Source: Parelaphostrongylus tenuis (taxonomy: Eukaryota; Nematoda; Chromadorea; Rhabditida; Metastrongylidae). Taken from it: a stretch of 64,000 bases of DNA. The notes under the pieces are model-generated. The model worked only from the letters and a program-made list of their open reading frames with translations. It had not been told where the DNA came from and ran no database searches. Below are positions 20,736 to 32,745 of the stretch, one piece after another; the stretch's first letter is position 1; each line of letters begins with the position of its first letter. The DNA lies in NCBI GenBank assembly GCA_019055375.1, contig JAHQIW010006057.1, positions 1-64,000 on the forward strand, read 5' to 3'. The position numbers and the translations under genes were made by a program.

Positions 20736-21003
20736 CTAAGTGCTCTTGCTAATTGGTCGTCTTTGAACGTACGCGTACGGCACTCATTATTTTTAACGAC
20801 ATGGTCTACAGAATAGGTTTTTTAATTTAGGCCGTTAGCAAAGTTATAGAAGTGACCTTTTTTCCAATGTCGAAATGAGAATGCTCTTGCTAACTGCTCG
20901 ACTTTGAAGCATACGCGTAAGGCACACATAACTTTCAACGGCATAGTCTACACAACAACGTTTCTCGTTTTAGGCCGTTAGAGAACGTTGAAGAAGTGAC
21001 CTT
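20736..21003. repeat. Local tandem duplication, period about 145 bp
   Basis: The segment beginning AAGTGCTCTTGCTAATTGG at 20736 recurs, diverged, at 20882 (AATGCTCTTGCTAACTGCTC). Both continue through ACGCGTA-GGCAC, GTCTACA and AGGCCGTTAG to GAAGTGACCTTTT. Unit 1 of the large duplication has only one copy here (18390-18515), so this small duplication arose later. Confidence 0.75.
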
Positions 21004-21069
21004 TTCTCGCAGTATCGAATGAGGAATACTCCTAGCATCAACCTTACGACTGCATCTGACTTACTACTT

Positions 21070-21720
21070 CGTGACCATGTCTTGTAATATTGGTTTATCA
21101 GTAGATGTCAAGGCAGAGGCAATCGCAGAGTCGGAAAAGTCAGTAGAAAGTCGCGCGCTCTACATTATCTCCACTGCATCCGCAATGCTCTCAGACGCTT
21201 CCCAAACCGCAAGCTTTCTTTTGCTTGACAAATCAGCTGAATCATTTATCATATTGACCTTCGGCAGTAGATAACTTAATTGAAGCTTCCGGAATGATTC
21301 GTTAAGCGTGAATAAGCATTGAAACCAACTCGTTCCTCATAAAAGCCGTTTTGTGAAATTCGGCTATAATTCATTCTGATGTTTCTGAAGCTGTTGCCGT
21401 AATGTAAACATTGCTATCGCCTGACTGATGCTCAGTACTATGAGGACGGTGTTATAAGCGAAGGGAAGACTGTAAAAATCTTAGCATTTGATTTTCAACC
21501 TAGTGTTGGCTCATTCCAGTGTTTACATGACGTCCTTGAAAAGTGCTGTAAACAATTTTGGCATGATGATATCGCCATGACGAATCTTTTTCTCTTCGCG
21601 TGGATGGTGATGTTGTTATGAAATTTTGATATTTTGGTTGGCGACTTTATGCTTCTCCATATCCTTCCGAGAAGGCCGGCGCTACTCCCGAGTGTGGCTT
21701 TCATGTTCCGAGCTTGAACG
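21070..21720 (-). pseudogene. RTE reverse transcriptase fragment
   Basis: On the minus strand, short frames in order give MPKLFTALFKDVM, an FAYNTVLIVLSISQA segment where FADD should be, then IGLQL-like and MRNEL-like remnants. Many stops are present. The catalytic FADD is altered to FAYN. It spans the right breakpoint of duplication 1, and only its left half occurs in unit 1. Confidence 0.7.
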
Positions 21721-23567
21721 CCGCCGTATCGCAGGCTTTTCCGTAGTCACCAAAAGAAGGACCAATGTTTTAAGCATACTGCCTTCAGTTAGGACCAGTG
21801 CGTAAAGATATTTACTCTTTCCTGACGATTAAGGTTGTTCCTAATACGCTGATTTTCAAAGGTCTCTTGCACTGGACGAAGCTTCTTCACTAGTATTTCA
21901 GACATGATTCAAAAGCTTGATTCGCAGCAACTTCAAGAATAAGCTTGGTTAGTGAAAAAGCTTTTTCAGGTACGTTAGCAGTTAGGATAAAGTCGTGCAA
22001 TCGGAGTGCTTTGTTCACAGCTAAGTTCTGTTGGTGGTTAATTATTAGATCATTATAACACTTGTTCGGTAGTGCAATTTTCGGCGGTTTCGAAATTATG
22101 CTCTATTTTTGAAAGCTTTCAATAGTGCGCTTTACGAGCACGAATAAGAGTACTTCACAAATTATGAAAGTCGCACGGCGAGTGCGAAATCGACCAACAA
22201 ACGTTCAGAAAGGATTAGATCTCGGTGCCATTCTAATCTTCCCAAATATATTGGACTAAGATGGGAATCTTTACATATAGCGCACATTTGACTGCACTTG
22301 ATTCCGCCAAAGAAAACAGTTCATTCAGGCAAAATTGGTAAAGTAACGCCATTAATTTGCTCCGTCTATGACACCGCAAAGTACAGTTTGTACAAAGTAC
22401 AATGGTTGCGATAGCAGAAGAACTGGCAAGGTCTACGTTTTCATTACTTCGAGTTTTGTCTATCAACATCAGTTCATCTAAAAAACTGACGACCTAATTG
22501 CCCATAATTGTTGTTCACTCACCAACATCAAGCATTCAGTGCAAATACCATAACAAAAGTTAGTTTTCACACCACTGAAAAAATTTGACGCTGGCATGTT
22601 ACAGCTAGGAAATTGAGAGGCGCATAATGTTTTCAAAAAAAAAAACGGTTATCTAAAAACACCCTGAATTCGCGCAGATTATTACTTCATTCCGAAATGA
22701 GAGTGGTCATTGCCAGCTTCTTCACTACTTCTGTTCATTGGAGTATTAAATGGTTTGCTAGAGTAAGATGAGTTAAGAGGAACGAAAACGACATTCAAGA
22801 CATAATTAACGAAGAAACTTACATCTCAAGTGATGATAGAAAGCAATCTACTTTCTTTTCAGTGAACATCAGTTGAAACGCTCAAAGGTGTAGAACTTTG
22901 AAACAGTACGCACGATATGTCTGATAATTATTTTTGAGCTATAAATTTGGTCTGTTATGGGCACTTATCAATATACATGTGTTGCGCATTCCACCCGCGT
23001 CAGCTGCACTGTGCGTTACGTTCCAGTCAGTTCGGCGGAGAGATATTGCCTGCAAAAAGAAATCAGTGCCGCACCTTTTACACGCACCATCAAGGAAAAG
23101 ACCGTAAATGGGCAGTGTTGTTCATTTGATTACTCTTGGCTGATAATCGCGAATTATCATACCATTCGCAAAGGTAAGGCAGCGCGCAGCTGCCGAGACT
23201 AGAACATTGAAGCACGTGTATTGCACCATGACTGTCCATATCTCATCACATGCAGGGCTCAAAACAGTTATCGGGCATAATGAAATTTGAGCGTGGTCTC
23301 GAAAATTACTCGAAAAGAGTAGTATACAGAGCAGTTCTCCAGGATCCCTTCTCCAAGAGTTGATCTAGATGCCTTCGGCGTTGGTGATGCTATTACGGGT
23401 TATGATCCATTTTCAAGAAAAAATTTCCTATGAGTGTCACAATAGATTTTTAGTATGCTTAACCTAATGCGACTCTTGAGAGGCAACATCGTGTTGACAG
23501 CCCGCTCGACAGTCGGCGCGACGACCTTGGAGATGGAACACGTTGTCTTCACAATGTTATAAGGAGC
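21721..23567. other. Mostly unrecognised intergenic
   Basis: Bases 23120-23310 (ATTACTCTTGGCTGATAAT ... GAAATTTGAGCGTGGTCTCG) belong to the fold-back family seen at 9648. The remainder has no supported gene. Confidence 0.45.
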
Positions 23568-23787
23568 AAGCTCGACTGCCGGTCACCACAAAGTCAGGTC
23601 ATGCCATCATCCGACTTGGGCTGATTATTTTTTGATCGGCGTCAGTTCCTTCAAAGGATTATTTAGCCTCAAGGGATCGACGGAACAGAGGAAGGGTGCT
23701 ACTGATGAGTCCCAATGGGGCGAAATAGGCGCCTACATAGCACTAGACCTATCGACTCAAAACGATTCATATCCTTATCAGGTTATG
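23568..23787 (+). repeat. Hammerhead-ribozyme repeat, single 5'-to-core copy
   Basis: Starts AGCTCGACTGCCGGTCACC, then CACAAAGTCAGGTCATGCC, AAAGGATTATTTAGCCTC, AAGGGATCGACGGAAC, the hammerhead, and CATATCCTTATCAGGTTA where homology ends. It is a partial, diverged unit on the plus strand. The 63-codon frame across it is fortuitous. Confidence 0.85.
23696..23743 (+). ncRNA. Hammerhead ribozyme HHR-6, cleavage triplet mutated
   Basis: GTGCTA, CTGATGA, stem II GTCC-CAATG-GGGC (one G-U pair), GAAA, stem III TAGGC-GCCTA and TAGCAC are present. The U that should pair with the last A of GAAA is C (CACA before TAGCAC instead of TATA). Hammerheads require NUH at this place, so cleavage is expected to be lost or very weak. 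Confidence 0.85.
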
Positions 23788-25200
23788 AGGAGGTTTATTC
23801 GGAGGATAACACGGCATTTTTGAAAAGGAAATCAGATGGTTACGGAATGGCTTGATTTCAACGAATAATGGAAATTCTTACACTACTTTATTTGTATTTA
23901 TCCGCATTTAAGTCATGTTTATCGTTCATTTCTTGAGATAAGAGCAATTATCTTTTACTGAATACTGAAAAGGATAAAGCATTAGATAATCAGTTGCATT
24001 TTGATTTTAGACTCTTGAATACAAGTATTAGGCCATAATTTCCAGATTTTCTGACATTCTTTTTCCATATAATCACAATAGCTATCACAATGATGACTGA
24101 GAATTTTAGGATAAAAATAGTTTGGCAAAAATGACGCCCGTATACTGCATGTGATACCACTTCATCAATAAATCTAGATGATTTTCAAGTTTAAATTCAT
24201 ACTGAACTTTCTTCTATCGATGTGTGAGTACTATTATTACTCGTTTACTCTGTAATATAAGTATACCTCACCGTGGCAGTTTCCGCATTGTATATTTGTT
24301 ATGACTTCACACCTTTTAAGCACTTTTTTAGTTGATTGTTCTTAAGATAATCTCGTGTACCCCGTTCAGTCCCAAGGAGCTTTGCGCAAGAAGGATAAAT
24401 CTACGAAGCCTGATAGAAATCTAATAATAGTAGAAGTTGTGAAGGTTATACCCAATATCACGTTCAGAGTGAAAAGTTTCGTCATGCCTACAGATAAAGG
24501 CTAGGAAATTCAGCTCTGTTGCTTTCTGGGAAGCAGTAACAACAACGAGGAGATTGGTGATGAACCTGATAACACCATGGATTACAATGCAGCAGTCAAT
24601 GTTCTCGGAAAGTGACTCAAGTGATGAAGAACACTGTACTTCGTAAATAAGAGATAATCGCTATTTCTCAGTGTAGGTGATGTCGCTGGGATCCCTATCT
24701 CTTGATAAGCGACGTGTATGTAGGCCTAGGGTGACATAGTGCTCATGTGAAAAAGGCCAGTCGACTTGTGCAAACTGTTCATATTGAGCTTACACCGCTC
24801 TACATCTACAAAGCATCAGTGTGCGCAGGTGCATACAAAACTCTCGCACCAGCAAATCCCATACAACTGTAAAGCTGCTAATCGTAAGAATTGTGAGAAG
24901 AAGTATGCTTAAATAAATCTTTGTCGAAAAGGTTTCGATAAGAAAAGTTGGATTGAAATTTTGCATCTTCTCTAAAACGTACTCCACAGTACTGACTACT
25001 TGATTACCCGGTATTCACTAGCCGAAAGTCCACCGTCAGAAAAAGTCACTGAGCAGACTGAGAGTTAATCTGACCTTTTAACCTGCCTAAGAAGGCAAAA
25101 CTTCTGAAATTCCGGTCAATATCAAACTTTATTTTTTCCAAACACATCAAGCAAGCATTAACGAAGAGAAATGAGAAAAGCAGAAAGCAAATGATTATGT
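23788..25200. other. Intergenic, nothing recognised
   Basis: AT-rich sequence; the longest minus-strand frame (24790-24987) has no recognisable domain. Confidence 0.5.
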
Positions 25201-25776
25201 TAAAAAGAATGTTCAGAGCCTAAGCCAGATGGTACGCCAGAGCCATATGCGCGTGTTTCGGAGGTCTCGCCTTCTTCGTCAGTGACCCACGTCCCACATT
25301 GAGCCTTGGACTGTAGCAAGGAGTGAGGTGTATGTGGCGCCGAGACAGTGAATGACACTGGTCCATCACCACTTCTCAGCCGATGAATCTTGGTTGGTGG
25401 AACAAAATTAATCCATGGCATCGACTTTTCCAACCTAGAGTATCAACCTCGCTTAAGCCTTAGAAATTCTTTTTGAAATTATGAGCAAAGAATGAGGGGA
25501 GAGAAGGAGTAAATGTATATTGTGAGGTTTTCCAAAAACAGCCGATGTCGTGAACCAATTTTGTTTTACCAGCCGAGATCCATCGACTGAGAAGTGGTGA
25601 TATACCAGTGTCATTGTGCACTGGCCGTCACCACACGCGCCTCCTTCCTTGCGTCCCTGCTACAATACAGGGCTTAATGTGGGACGTGAGCCACTGACGA
25701 GGAAAGCGAGATCCCCAAAACACGCGTGTATGGCCCTGGCGTGCCAACCTTGCTTAGGCTATAAACATTCTTTTTG
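25201..25776. mobile_element. Fold-back element with about 235-bp inverted arms
   Basis: The left arm (AAAAAGAATGTTCAGAGCCT, GTACGCCAGAGCCATATGCG, CGTCAGTGACCCACGTCCC, AATGACACTGGTCCATCACC) pairs with the right arm read inverted (AAAAAGAATGTTTATAGCCT, GCACGCCAGGGCCATACACG, CGTCAGTGGCTCACGTCCC, AATGACACTGGTATATCACC). The spacer is about 110 bp. Divergence between arms shows that it is not recent. It has no transposase; a fragment is present near 3725. Confidence 0.85.
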
Positions 25777-26317
25777 ATAGTTATTTTGAATGTTCACTGC
25801 GAGGTTTTAAAGCAGTCGATGCCATGGATTGATAACTGATTATTGTTGTTGCAATACAATCCTGCGCAATAAGTTTAATGCTGATCGATGACAGCGTATG
25901 AATATAGATAAGCTGCTGCTGACCTTTGCTGGTCGTGTAAATAAGTCGCTAATTGCTCAGTAGGCTTTCCGAGCGAAGAAATAGTGAGTTAAGGCCATTT
26001 TCAAAGAAATACTCCTCAACTGTTATTCAACTGCTTCCCTGTTTAATCAGAGGACCATAAAATTAACCAATAACTTCCCAGGTTCGATGTTGGTTGCGGG
26101 AGTTGCGAAGAACGGTTCCACCCAAAATGTGTTACTATTAGAAAGAAGTATGTTTTTTCAATTTCTCCTTCACTATTAGTTTTTGAATTTGTTCAACCAA
26201 ACGAAAAATTTGTTAATGGTTTTCCTTAGTGATTTTGTACCTCTTAAATTTCTAAAGAGACGGAATGACTGTACTATGCAGGAACATTATATGCCAATGT
26301 GGCTCAAAATATCGGTA

Positions 26318-26440
26318 GACCACCGCGAGTCATTGTTAAGGCCACATATGCATTCAATCACCTCAGTAATTTGAAGACGATTGCATGGCGCATCACTCAA
26401 ATACTCATTGACCTTGAGACCTTTCAACTTTGACTTCGTC
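26318..26440 (+). mobile_element. SINE 3' fragment S3
   Basis: CACCGCGAGTCATTGTTAAG, ATATGCATTCAATCACC and GATTGCATGGCGCATCACTC match the 3' half of the SINE at 58637-58936. The tRNA-related head is missing. Confidence 0.65.
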
Positions 26441-27014
26441 TTGGAGTGCGTTGTTTCAACTCCACCGTGGACATTTTTGAGCACTAAAGAATGTTATTTG
26501 CATTTCGGTATGAGAAGTTTGGATGTTATTGGAGCGAGTTGCTAGTAGCGCGTTTGACTGAAAGGAATGTCCATATCGTAAGATTTCTACTTTCTAGAAA
26601 GCGCATAGCTGAGATGATTAACGCCATTCTAATTTTTTCGCTTTCTCTCAACGAATCTGCAAAAGTGCATTTCAAAACTCATTTGTAGCATTTTTTCATC
26701 CAAATTTTCCAGATATTTTACTGATGTCTTCAAATTCTGCCAACCAGGACTCTTATGTAATTATGGGGAGTTGCAATCGGCTACAGTTGGTTTCAGAGAG
26801 GTAACTCAAGAGATTAGGACTAGAAAAAGTACAATAGATCGTCTTGGGGCCACTCAACTAACAGCGAATGTGTAGAACACTGAACTGTTGCACATGCTAA
26901 ATGGTGCCTTGATAGACAATTTCCGCAGTGCAATATGCGATTAATAAGAGACATAGCAAAATTTTTTTTTATTTGGCCACTTTCAGCGGTAGCGTGATGT
27001 TTAGATATACCCAA
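26441..27014. other. Intergenic, nothing recognised
   Basis: No gene or repeat that I can support. Confidence 0.45.
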
Positions 27015-27200
27015 TGATGTTCAGTGATGAGTAGAAATTTGCGTCAGATGGACCTCGAACCCACATTTCACCTTATTTGGAGGTGACGCCCATTTTGGCA
27101 CTCTGTCTATGCTACGACATCCATCTGTCAGAAACCAACCGCCAACGGTTTTGGCCGGCTAGCCGATATCGGCATCGAACCCAGTCATGCTGATAAACAT
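27015..27200 (-). repeat. tRNA-like inverted-repeat element
   Basis: ATACCCAATGATGTTCAGTG and GCGTCAGATGGACCTCGAACC (B-box on the minus strand) form the left arm, and the CTGTCAGAAACCAACCGCC core lies to the right. Its right part is included in the 3.4-kb duplication that starts at about 27122. Confidence 0.7.
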
Positions 27201-27770
27201 TGAGTATTGAATACTTTTAGCCGCAGAAAGATAGAACAAAGTATGTTTGTAATTCTACAAAGGTCCCAACTTTTGAGATGCACTGATAACGGAAATTTTG
27301 AAGAGTTCTATCGATGTAGTGGCATCCCATGCAGTGTGTAAAAATATTTTTGGCATATCAATCCATTGACCTGTAACTTACCATCACAATGATGGCTTTG
27401 AGGTACATGTAAAGAAACACGAAATTTAAATTGAGAGTTCTATGTCGTAGTATTTGAATTCGGAAGTACAAACTGATGTTACTTTTTATGATTTGAAGAT
27501 GTTATCTTGATTACTCAATATTTGACTGCTATTTGTAGCAAAGAATATAGGTGAATTGCTCTTGATGCAAGTAAATAAATGATAAACATCAGTGAAATAT
27601 GAATAAATAAAATAAGAAAGCATAAAATTGTTTTATGGGAGCTCGAAATATGATAATCTCGTAAGCATTGGGTTTGCCTTTCCAAAAGTATGGTGCTTAG
27701 AGAGAAGCGTTGGCATCATTTCCAGGTTGCAGCGATGAAACTACATTCATATGAGAGTATAAGTATATCA

Positions 27771-28085
27771 TTCACGCTCAACATAACGACAAGCTCCGAA
27801 CGCTCCATCTAATTAGGTTGTGAAATCAACATGATGAACGACCTAGCTCCAGAGTTGAGCAGGAGGGAACGAGCGGCTTGGGGAACTTTGAGAGCATCGA
27901 AGATGTAGTGAAGAAGACAAAGAATATCTGACTCCGTGCCCACCTTTTCGTCTTGACGATTATTCATCCCCTAACCTATGCAGAAAAAACGTAGTCGCTA
28001 CATAAGCAGGATGGAAAATCACTTGGCGTTATTGAACGAGCAGTCGAAAGGTCGATACTGAGAGTATCCCGTATCTCGTAAATGA
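27771..28085 (+). pseudogene. RTE fragment in duplication unit 1
   Basis: ACGCTCAACATAACGACAAG, then GAAATCAACATGATGAACG and ACCTAGCTCCAGAGTTGAGC, match the segment 59165-59460 of the RTE copy (TLNGTTIS, INMMNDLAPELS). Stops prevent translation. No catalytic motif is included. Confidence 0.8.
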
Positions 28086-28811
28086 AGTTTTGGTAAAGTT
28101 TCCAATGTATCGAAATAAGGCAGAAAATTTCACGCCGTAAAAAACGCAGCTGACGTGGCACCGATAAGAGGCTTCACTCACCATTTCCAAGTCCCGAGTT
28201 TTCCTCAGAATAGTCTTTGCAACTTCTCCGATTTCTCCAACTTCTCCGTTATGCGCTTACAAATCAGAATTTTTATTGCGCATTTTGTATAATGAAGTAT
28301 ACTCCATTTGCTTAACGATCCCAAAACTCTTGTGGCTTACCTCATTTCTCCGCATATTTCAAAGCAAGGATCAAGTGAGAAAATTTAAACAGCAGTTTTC
28401 TTAAGTCATTCAAGTCAATTCACATACTAGGTTCTTGGAGTAATCCGGAAATGAGCAAAGTGGCCAGATTCAAATCGGCGAGCAATCACAAAATAAATTT
28501 ACGAGCGGCTATTGGATCTCACGGCGATTCTGTAGATTGTTATAATACTCAATATTGGAGGTAAAAATCACTTGGCAAACAAGGGAGTAAGTTTTATATT
28601 GATAATCATTACCATATTTGATGAAATATTCAGCTCAGTATGAATATAATATTCCTTTTCCAAAAACTCCTTCACCATTCTCAATTACAAATTATAATTG
28701 GTAGACATTCGTTGATTTGTTATTTGTGAGGTAGTCAATATCCGATTACAAAGATGGGCTAATGTGGTAATACCGTCTGAGTAGATTGACCTGGCTATGG
28801 AAATCTGTTCC

Positions 28812-29320
28812 TTTAGCTGATAAGCGTCTTAATAGACGGAACAAACCGCTAGGGACGCATATAGCAGAAATACGACGGAGTTGATTTTGAAATCGAAGTC
28901 ACCGTCCTTGCGCAGGAATAAAAAAACATCAGCGCTAAATATTCTTGAAGCACTTTGGATTCATACCACCAATCCAACTATAAACCGCAGGGAGGAATGT
29001 CTCATTATCACACGTGATTTGAGTCAGTATATAAGACAGTTGTTTTAATGGGTAGTGCATTACGAGCCTATGTGATTTCCTTCCGGTGGTCTCCACTAGA
29101 ATCAATCGGCGGAACACATATAAAAAGCGGTGAGTATGGAGAGTTGACTTTGTGCTTGGTCCATTGATCTAGGTCTGATGATTTTTTCTAAATAGGTAAT
29201 GAAAGTGCTTGGCTTATTGGATTGCGGACAATTTGACCTTTCTAGACTTTGAAGAAGGCGAACTGCCGAAACGTCAGGTGTCAAATAAAGTTTATTGTAA
29301 CACCTCGTGTTTTGCTTAAA
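28812..29320 (+). mobile_element. Penelope-like 3' fragment in unit 1
   Basis: The C-terminal coding region is decayed (RLNRRNKPLGTHIAE at about 28830) but the end reads WIHTTNPTINRREECLIITR and LSQYIRQLF then TAA. A 3' UTR follows, ending with GCCGAAACGTCAGGTGTCAA, then ATAAAGTTTATTGTAACACC. The homologous block at 43360-45910 lacks it. It therefore inserted after that copy separated and before the tandem duplication. Confidence 0.82.
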
Positions 29321-30109
29321 GAAGAAAATCAGGAATTGTAAACCTAGACCTAAATACAACTGAGGACTTTTTCGCAACGACGCATGAAGGCAGATACTGT
29401 TGCTTGTTTTGTAAAAACGATACAGTGCAGTACACTGGATAGTCGCATTTTTGATTTCAATTTACTGAATGATCAAGGTAGTGCTCTCTAATGATAGTTA
29501 ACCTTTATCATTACTCCGGCATTTTGAAGATTAGATAGTAGAAGAGCTCATTTGTCAGCAGATGAAGAACTCGTAAGACCTACGGCTCGGAAGTGTTACT
29601 CTATATTTTAACTTTACTCTGGGTTCAACTGATGAGGGATGTAATAAATGCTTTCAGGTCTTCAAGTGAGTGAGATTACACATATGGTCGAAGAAAGGGT
29701 CATTTCAAACTAGTATGATTGTGAGAATAGCCTGACGTGGAACTCTAAATTTCTGTTTTGTATGCCGAAACCGACAAATCGTAAACACTGTCGTCACCGG
29801 TGTAGAATAATTTTTGATATGAGTTTTTTACGAACGCTGATTAAAGCTGATAATGCAGTTCCGCGTTATACCAGTTCAGCGTTTCAATAGAATCGCTAAA
29901 CAACCTACAATTTCGCTAAAGCATTCTAATTTCACTTCAAAGACAATACTGTACTAAGCTGGCGGATTCAGTCAATGCTTTTTGAAACTTTAGTGTACTT
30001 ATGAAGTTATGTGGACTTTAAGAACTGTTTGCTGTCTGTAGTCCCCAGCTCGGAAAAAATCGTCATGTATGGTTCTTGAGCTGTAACCCTCTCAATGTTC
30101 TTTTCTTTC

Positions 30110-30561
30110 GTTATGAAACTTGCGCAAGGTTGCTACTTCCTTTTCTTCAAAATTTGATGGCTAACGTTTCAGCGGCAACGCCTTCATTAGAGCCTAGACG
30201 TACATAACATGCCATACCTGATTGCTCGTTTAATATTTCGTATGCTTGAAGAATTCATTTGAAAAGAATTCAGCGATCTAGTCATTTTGAAAAATGCCAC
30301 CTTAACTATGCTTTTATGGCGAAATCATCGGCCGTGTTTGGCTCGCTATAAAAAATTAACCATCTTCAGACCTGGAGATGAATTGAGATAGATGCCATAT
30401 TATTTGTCATGTTCAGAAATTCTTTTCTTCTTCAAGAACGTTCTTCAGACAACAATAACCTGATACTGAAGTGGACTCAACCTTTTATTTCCGGACGAAG
30501 TTCTTCCTATACTGCTTAAGCACTGATACAAGAATTCAATTCAAACTTAACTCACGAAACT
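30110..30561 (-). mobile_element. Inverted Penelope end cut by the duplication breakpoint
   Basis: Minus-strand Penelope 3' end (the TGATGGCTAACGTTTC segment) equivalent to 33519-33970. In unit 1 the element stops at the tandem junction; in unit 2 it continues into the full Penelope copy. Confidence 0.75.
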
Positions 30562-31199
30562 CATCTGTCAGAAACCAACCGCCAACGGTTTTGGCCGGCT
30601 AGCCGATATCGGCATCGAACCCAGTCATGCTGATAAACATTGAGTATTGAATACTTTTAGCCGCAGAAAGATAGAACAAAGTATGTTTTGTAATTCTACA
30701 AAGGTCCCAACTTTTGAGATGCACTGATAACGGAAATTTTGAAGAGTTCTATCGATGTAGTGGCATCCCATGCAGTGTGTAAAAATATTTTTGGCATATC
30801 AATCCATTGACCTGTAACTTACCAGCACAATGATGACTTTGAGGTACATGTAAAGAAACACAAAATCAAAACTGAGAGATCTGTGTCGTAGTATTTGAAT
30901 TCGGAGGTACAAACTGATGTTACACTTTATTACTTGAAAATGTTATCTTGATTACTCATTATTTGACAGCTATTCGTAGCAGAGAATAGAGGTGTATTGC
31001 TCTTGATGCAGGAAATAAATGATAAACATGAGTGAAATATGATGAAATAAAGTAAGAAAGCATGAAACTGTTCCATGGTAGCTCGAAATATGATAATCTC
31101 ATAAGCACTGGGTATGCCTTCTAAAGATATGGTGCTTAGAAAGAAGCGTTGGCAGCACTTCCAGGTTGCAGCGATGAAACTACATTCATATAAGAGTAT

Positions 31200-31530
31200 A
31201 AGTATATGATTTATGCTCAACGGAACGACAAGCTCCAAACGGTCCATCTAATTAGGTTGTGAAATCAACATGATGAACGACCTAGCGCTAGAGCTGAGCA
31301 GGAGGAAGCGAGCGGCTTAGGGAACGTTTAAGAGCATTGAAGATGTAGTGAAGAGGACAAAGAACATCAGACCGACCTTTTCGACTTGACAGTTATCCCT
31401 GCCCCAAAGTATGCAGCAGAAACGTGGTCGTTACGTAAGCAGGATGGAAGAACACATGGCGTTATTGAAGGCGCAGTCGAAAGGTCAATGCTAGGAGTAT
31501 CCTCTATCTCATGAATATCTCATGAATAAA
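31200..31530 (+). pseudogene. RTE fragment in duplication unit 2
   Basis: Same content as 27771-28085 (CTCAACGGAACGACAAGCTC, ATCAACATGATGAACGACC, GAGCTGAGCAGGAGGAAGC), with separate mutations. Confidence 0.8.
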
Positions 31531-32129
31531 GTTCTGGTGAAATTTCCAATCTATCGAAATGAGGCAAAATATTTCACGTAGTAAAAAACGCAGTTGACGT
31601 GGCACTGATAAGAGGCTTCACTCACCTTTTTCAAGTTCCAAGTTTTTCCTCAGAATAGTTTTTGCAACTTCTCCAATTTCTCCCAACTTCTCCATCATGT
31701 GCTTACGAATCAGAATTTTTATTGCACATTTTGTATGATGAAGTTTATTCCATTTGCTCAACGACCCCAAAACTCTTGTGGCTTACCTCATTTCTCCGAA
31801 TATTTCAAAAGGATCAAGTGAAAATTTTCGATCAGCTGTTTTTTTAAGTCATTCAAGACAATTCACATAATAGGTTCTTGAAGTATTCCGAAAAGAATCA
31901 CTTGGCATACAAGAGAGTTTACGTTGATATTCACCATCATATTTGATAAAATATTCAGATCAGTATGAATATAGTATTTTCTTTTCCAAAAACTCCTTCA
32001 CTATTCTCAATTATAACTTATAATAGGTATACATTCGTTGATTTATTATTTGTGAGGTAGTCAATATCCGATTACAAAGATGGGCTAATGTGCTAATACC
32101 ATTTGAGTAGACTGACCTGGCTATGGAAG

Positions 32130-32745
32130 TCTATTCTGTTAGTAACATTGAAGGTAAACCTAGGCGATAAATACTAATTAGCGTATAGCGATAAATATAT
32201 TGGCGAAACGGGTAGGCGGCTCTATACCTGCAAAAACATCTAGCTGACAAGCGTCTTAATAGGCGGAACAGCCCGCTAGGGACGCTTATAGCAGAAACAC
32301 GACGGAGTTGATTTTGAGATCCAAGTCACCATCCTTGCGCAGGAACAAAAAACATCAGCGCGAAAAAATCATAAAGCATTTTGGATTATTATCACCAATC
32401 CAACTATAAACCGCAGGAAGGAATGCCTCGTTATCACAAGTGATTTGAGGTCAGTATATAAGAATGTCGTTTCAATGAGTAGTGCATTAAGAGCCTATGT
32501 GATCTCCTTCCGGTGGTCTCCACTAGAATCATTCGGTGGAACACACATAAAAAGCGGTGAGTATGGAGAGTTGATTTTGTGCTTGATGCGATTGAAATGT
32601 AGGTCTGGTGATTTTTCTGAAGGGGTAATGAAGGTGTTTTGGCTTATTGGATTGCGGACAATTTGACCTTTCCCGGCTTCGAAGAAGGCGAACTGCCGAA
32701 ACGTCAGGTGTCAAGGAAAGTCTATTGTAACATCTCGTGTTTTGC
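32130..32745 (+). mobile_element. Penelope-like 3' fragment in unit 2
   Basis: This copy keeps more of the nuclease region than unit 1 (GATAAATATATTGGCGAAAC, equivalent to KYIGETDR at 38899). RLNRRNSPLGT-like and INRRKECLVIT-like remnants follow, then the same 3' UTR with CCGAAACGTCAGGTGTCAAG. Confidence 0.82.

Larger units (their letters stand above)
18970..21434. repeat. Tandem segmental duplication 1, unit 2
   Basis: The second unit begins at TCAAAAGTAACTAACTCACC (18970), equivalent to 15440, and ends at GACTGATGCTCA (21434), equivalent to 18972. The junction shares only TCA with the two source ends, which suggests joining at micro-homology. The left breakpoint lies in intron 2 of the secreted-family gene and the right one in an RTE fragment. 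Confidence 0.88.
27122..30561. repeat. Tandem segmental duplication 2, unit 1
   Basis: The unit begins CCATCTGTCAGAAACCAACC and is repeated directly from 30562. Anchors shared at constant spacing of about 3.42-3.44 kb include the RTE fragment (27771 and 31200), the Penelope 3' end (CTGCCGAAACGTCAGGTG, 29262 and 32692) and GATGGCTAACGTTTC (30156 and 33573). The unit ends AACTTAACTCACGAAAC, just inside an inverted Penelope end. Confidence 0.9.
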
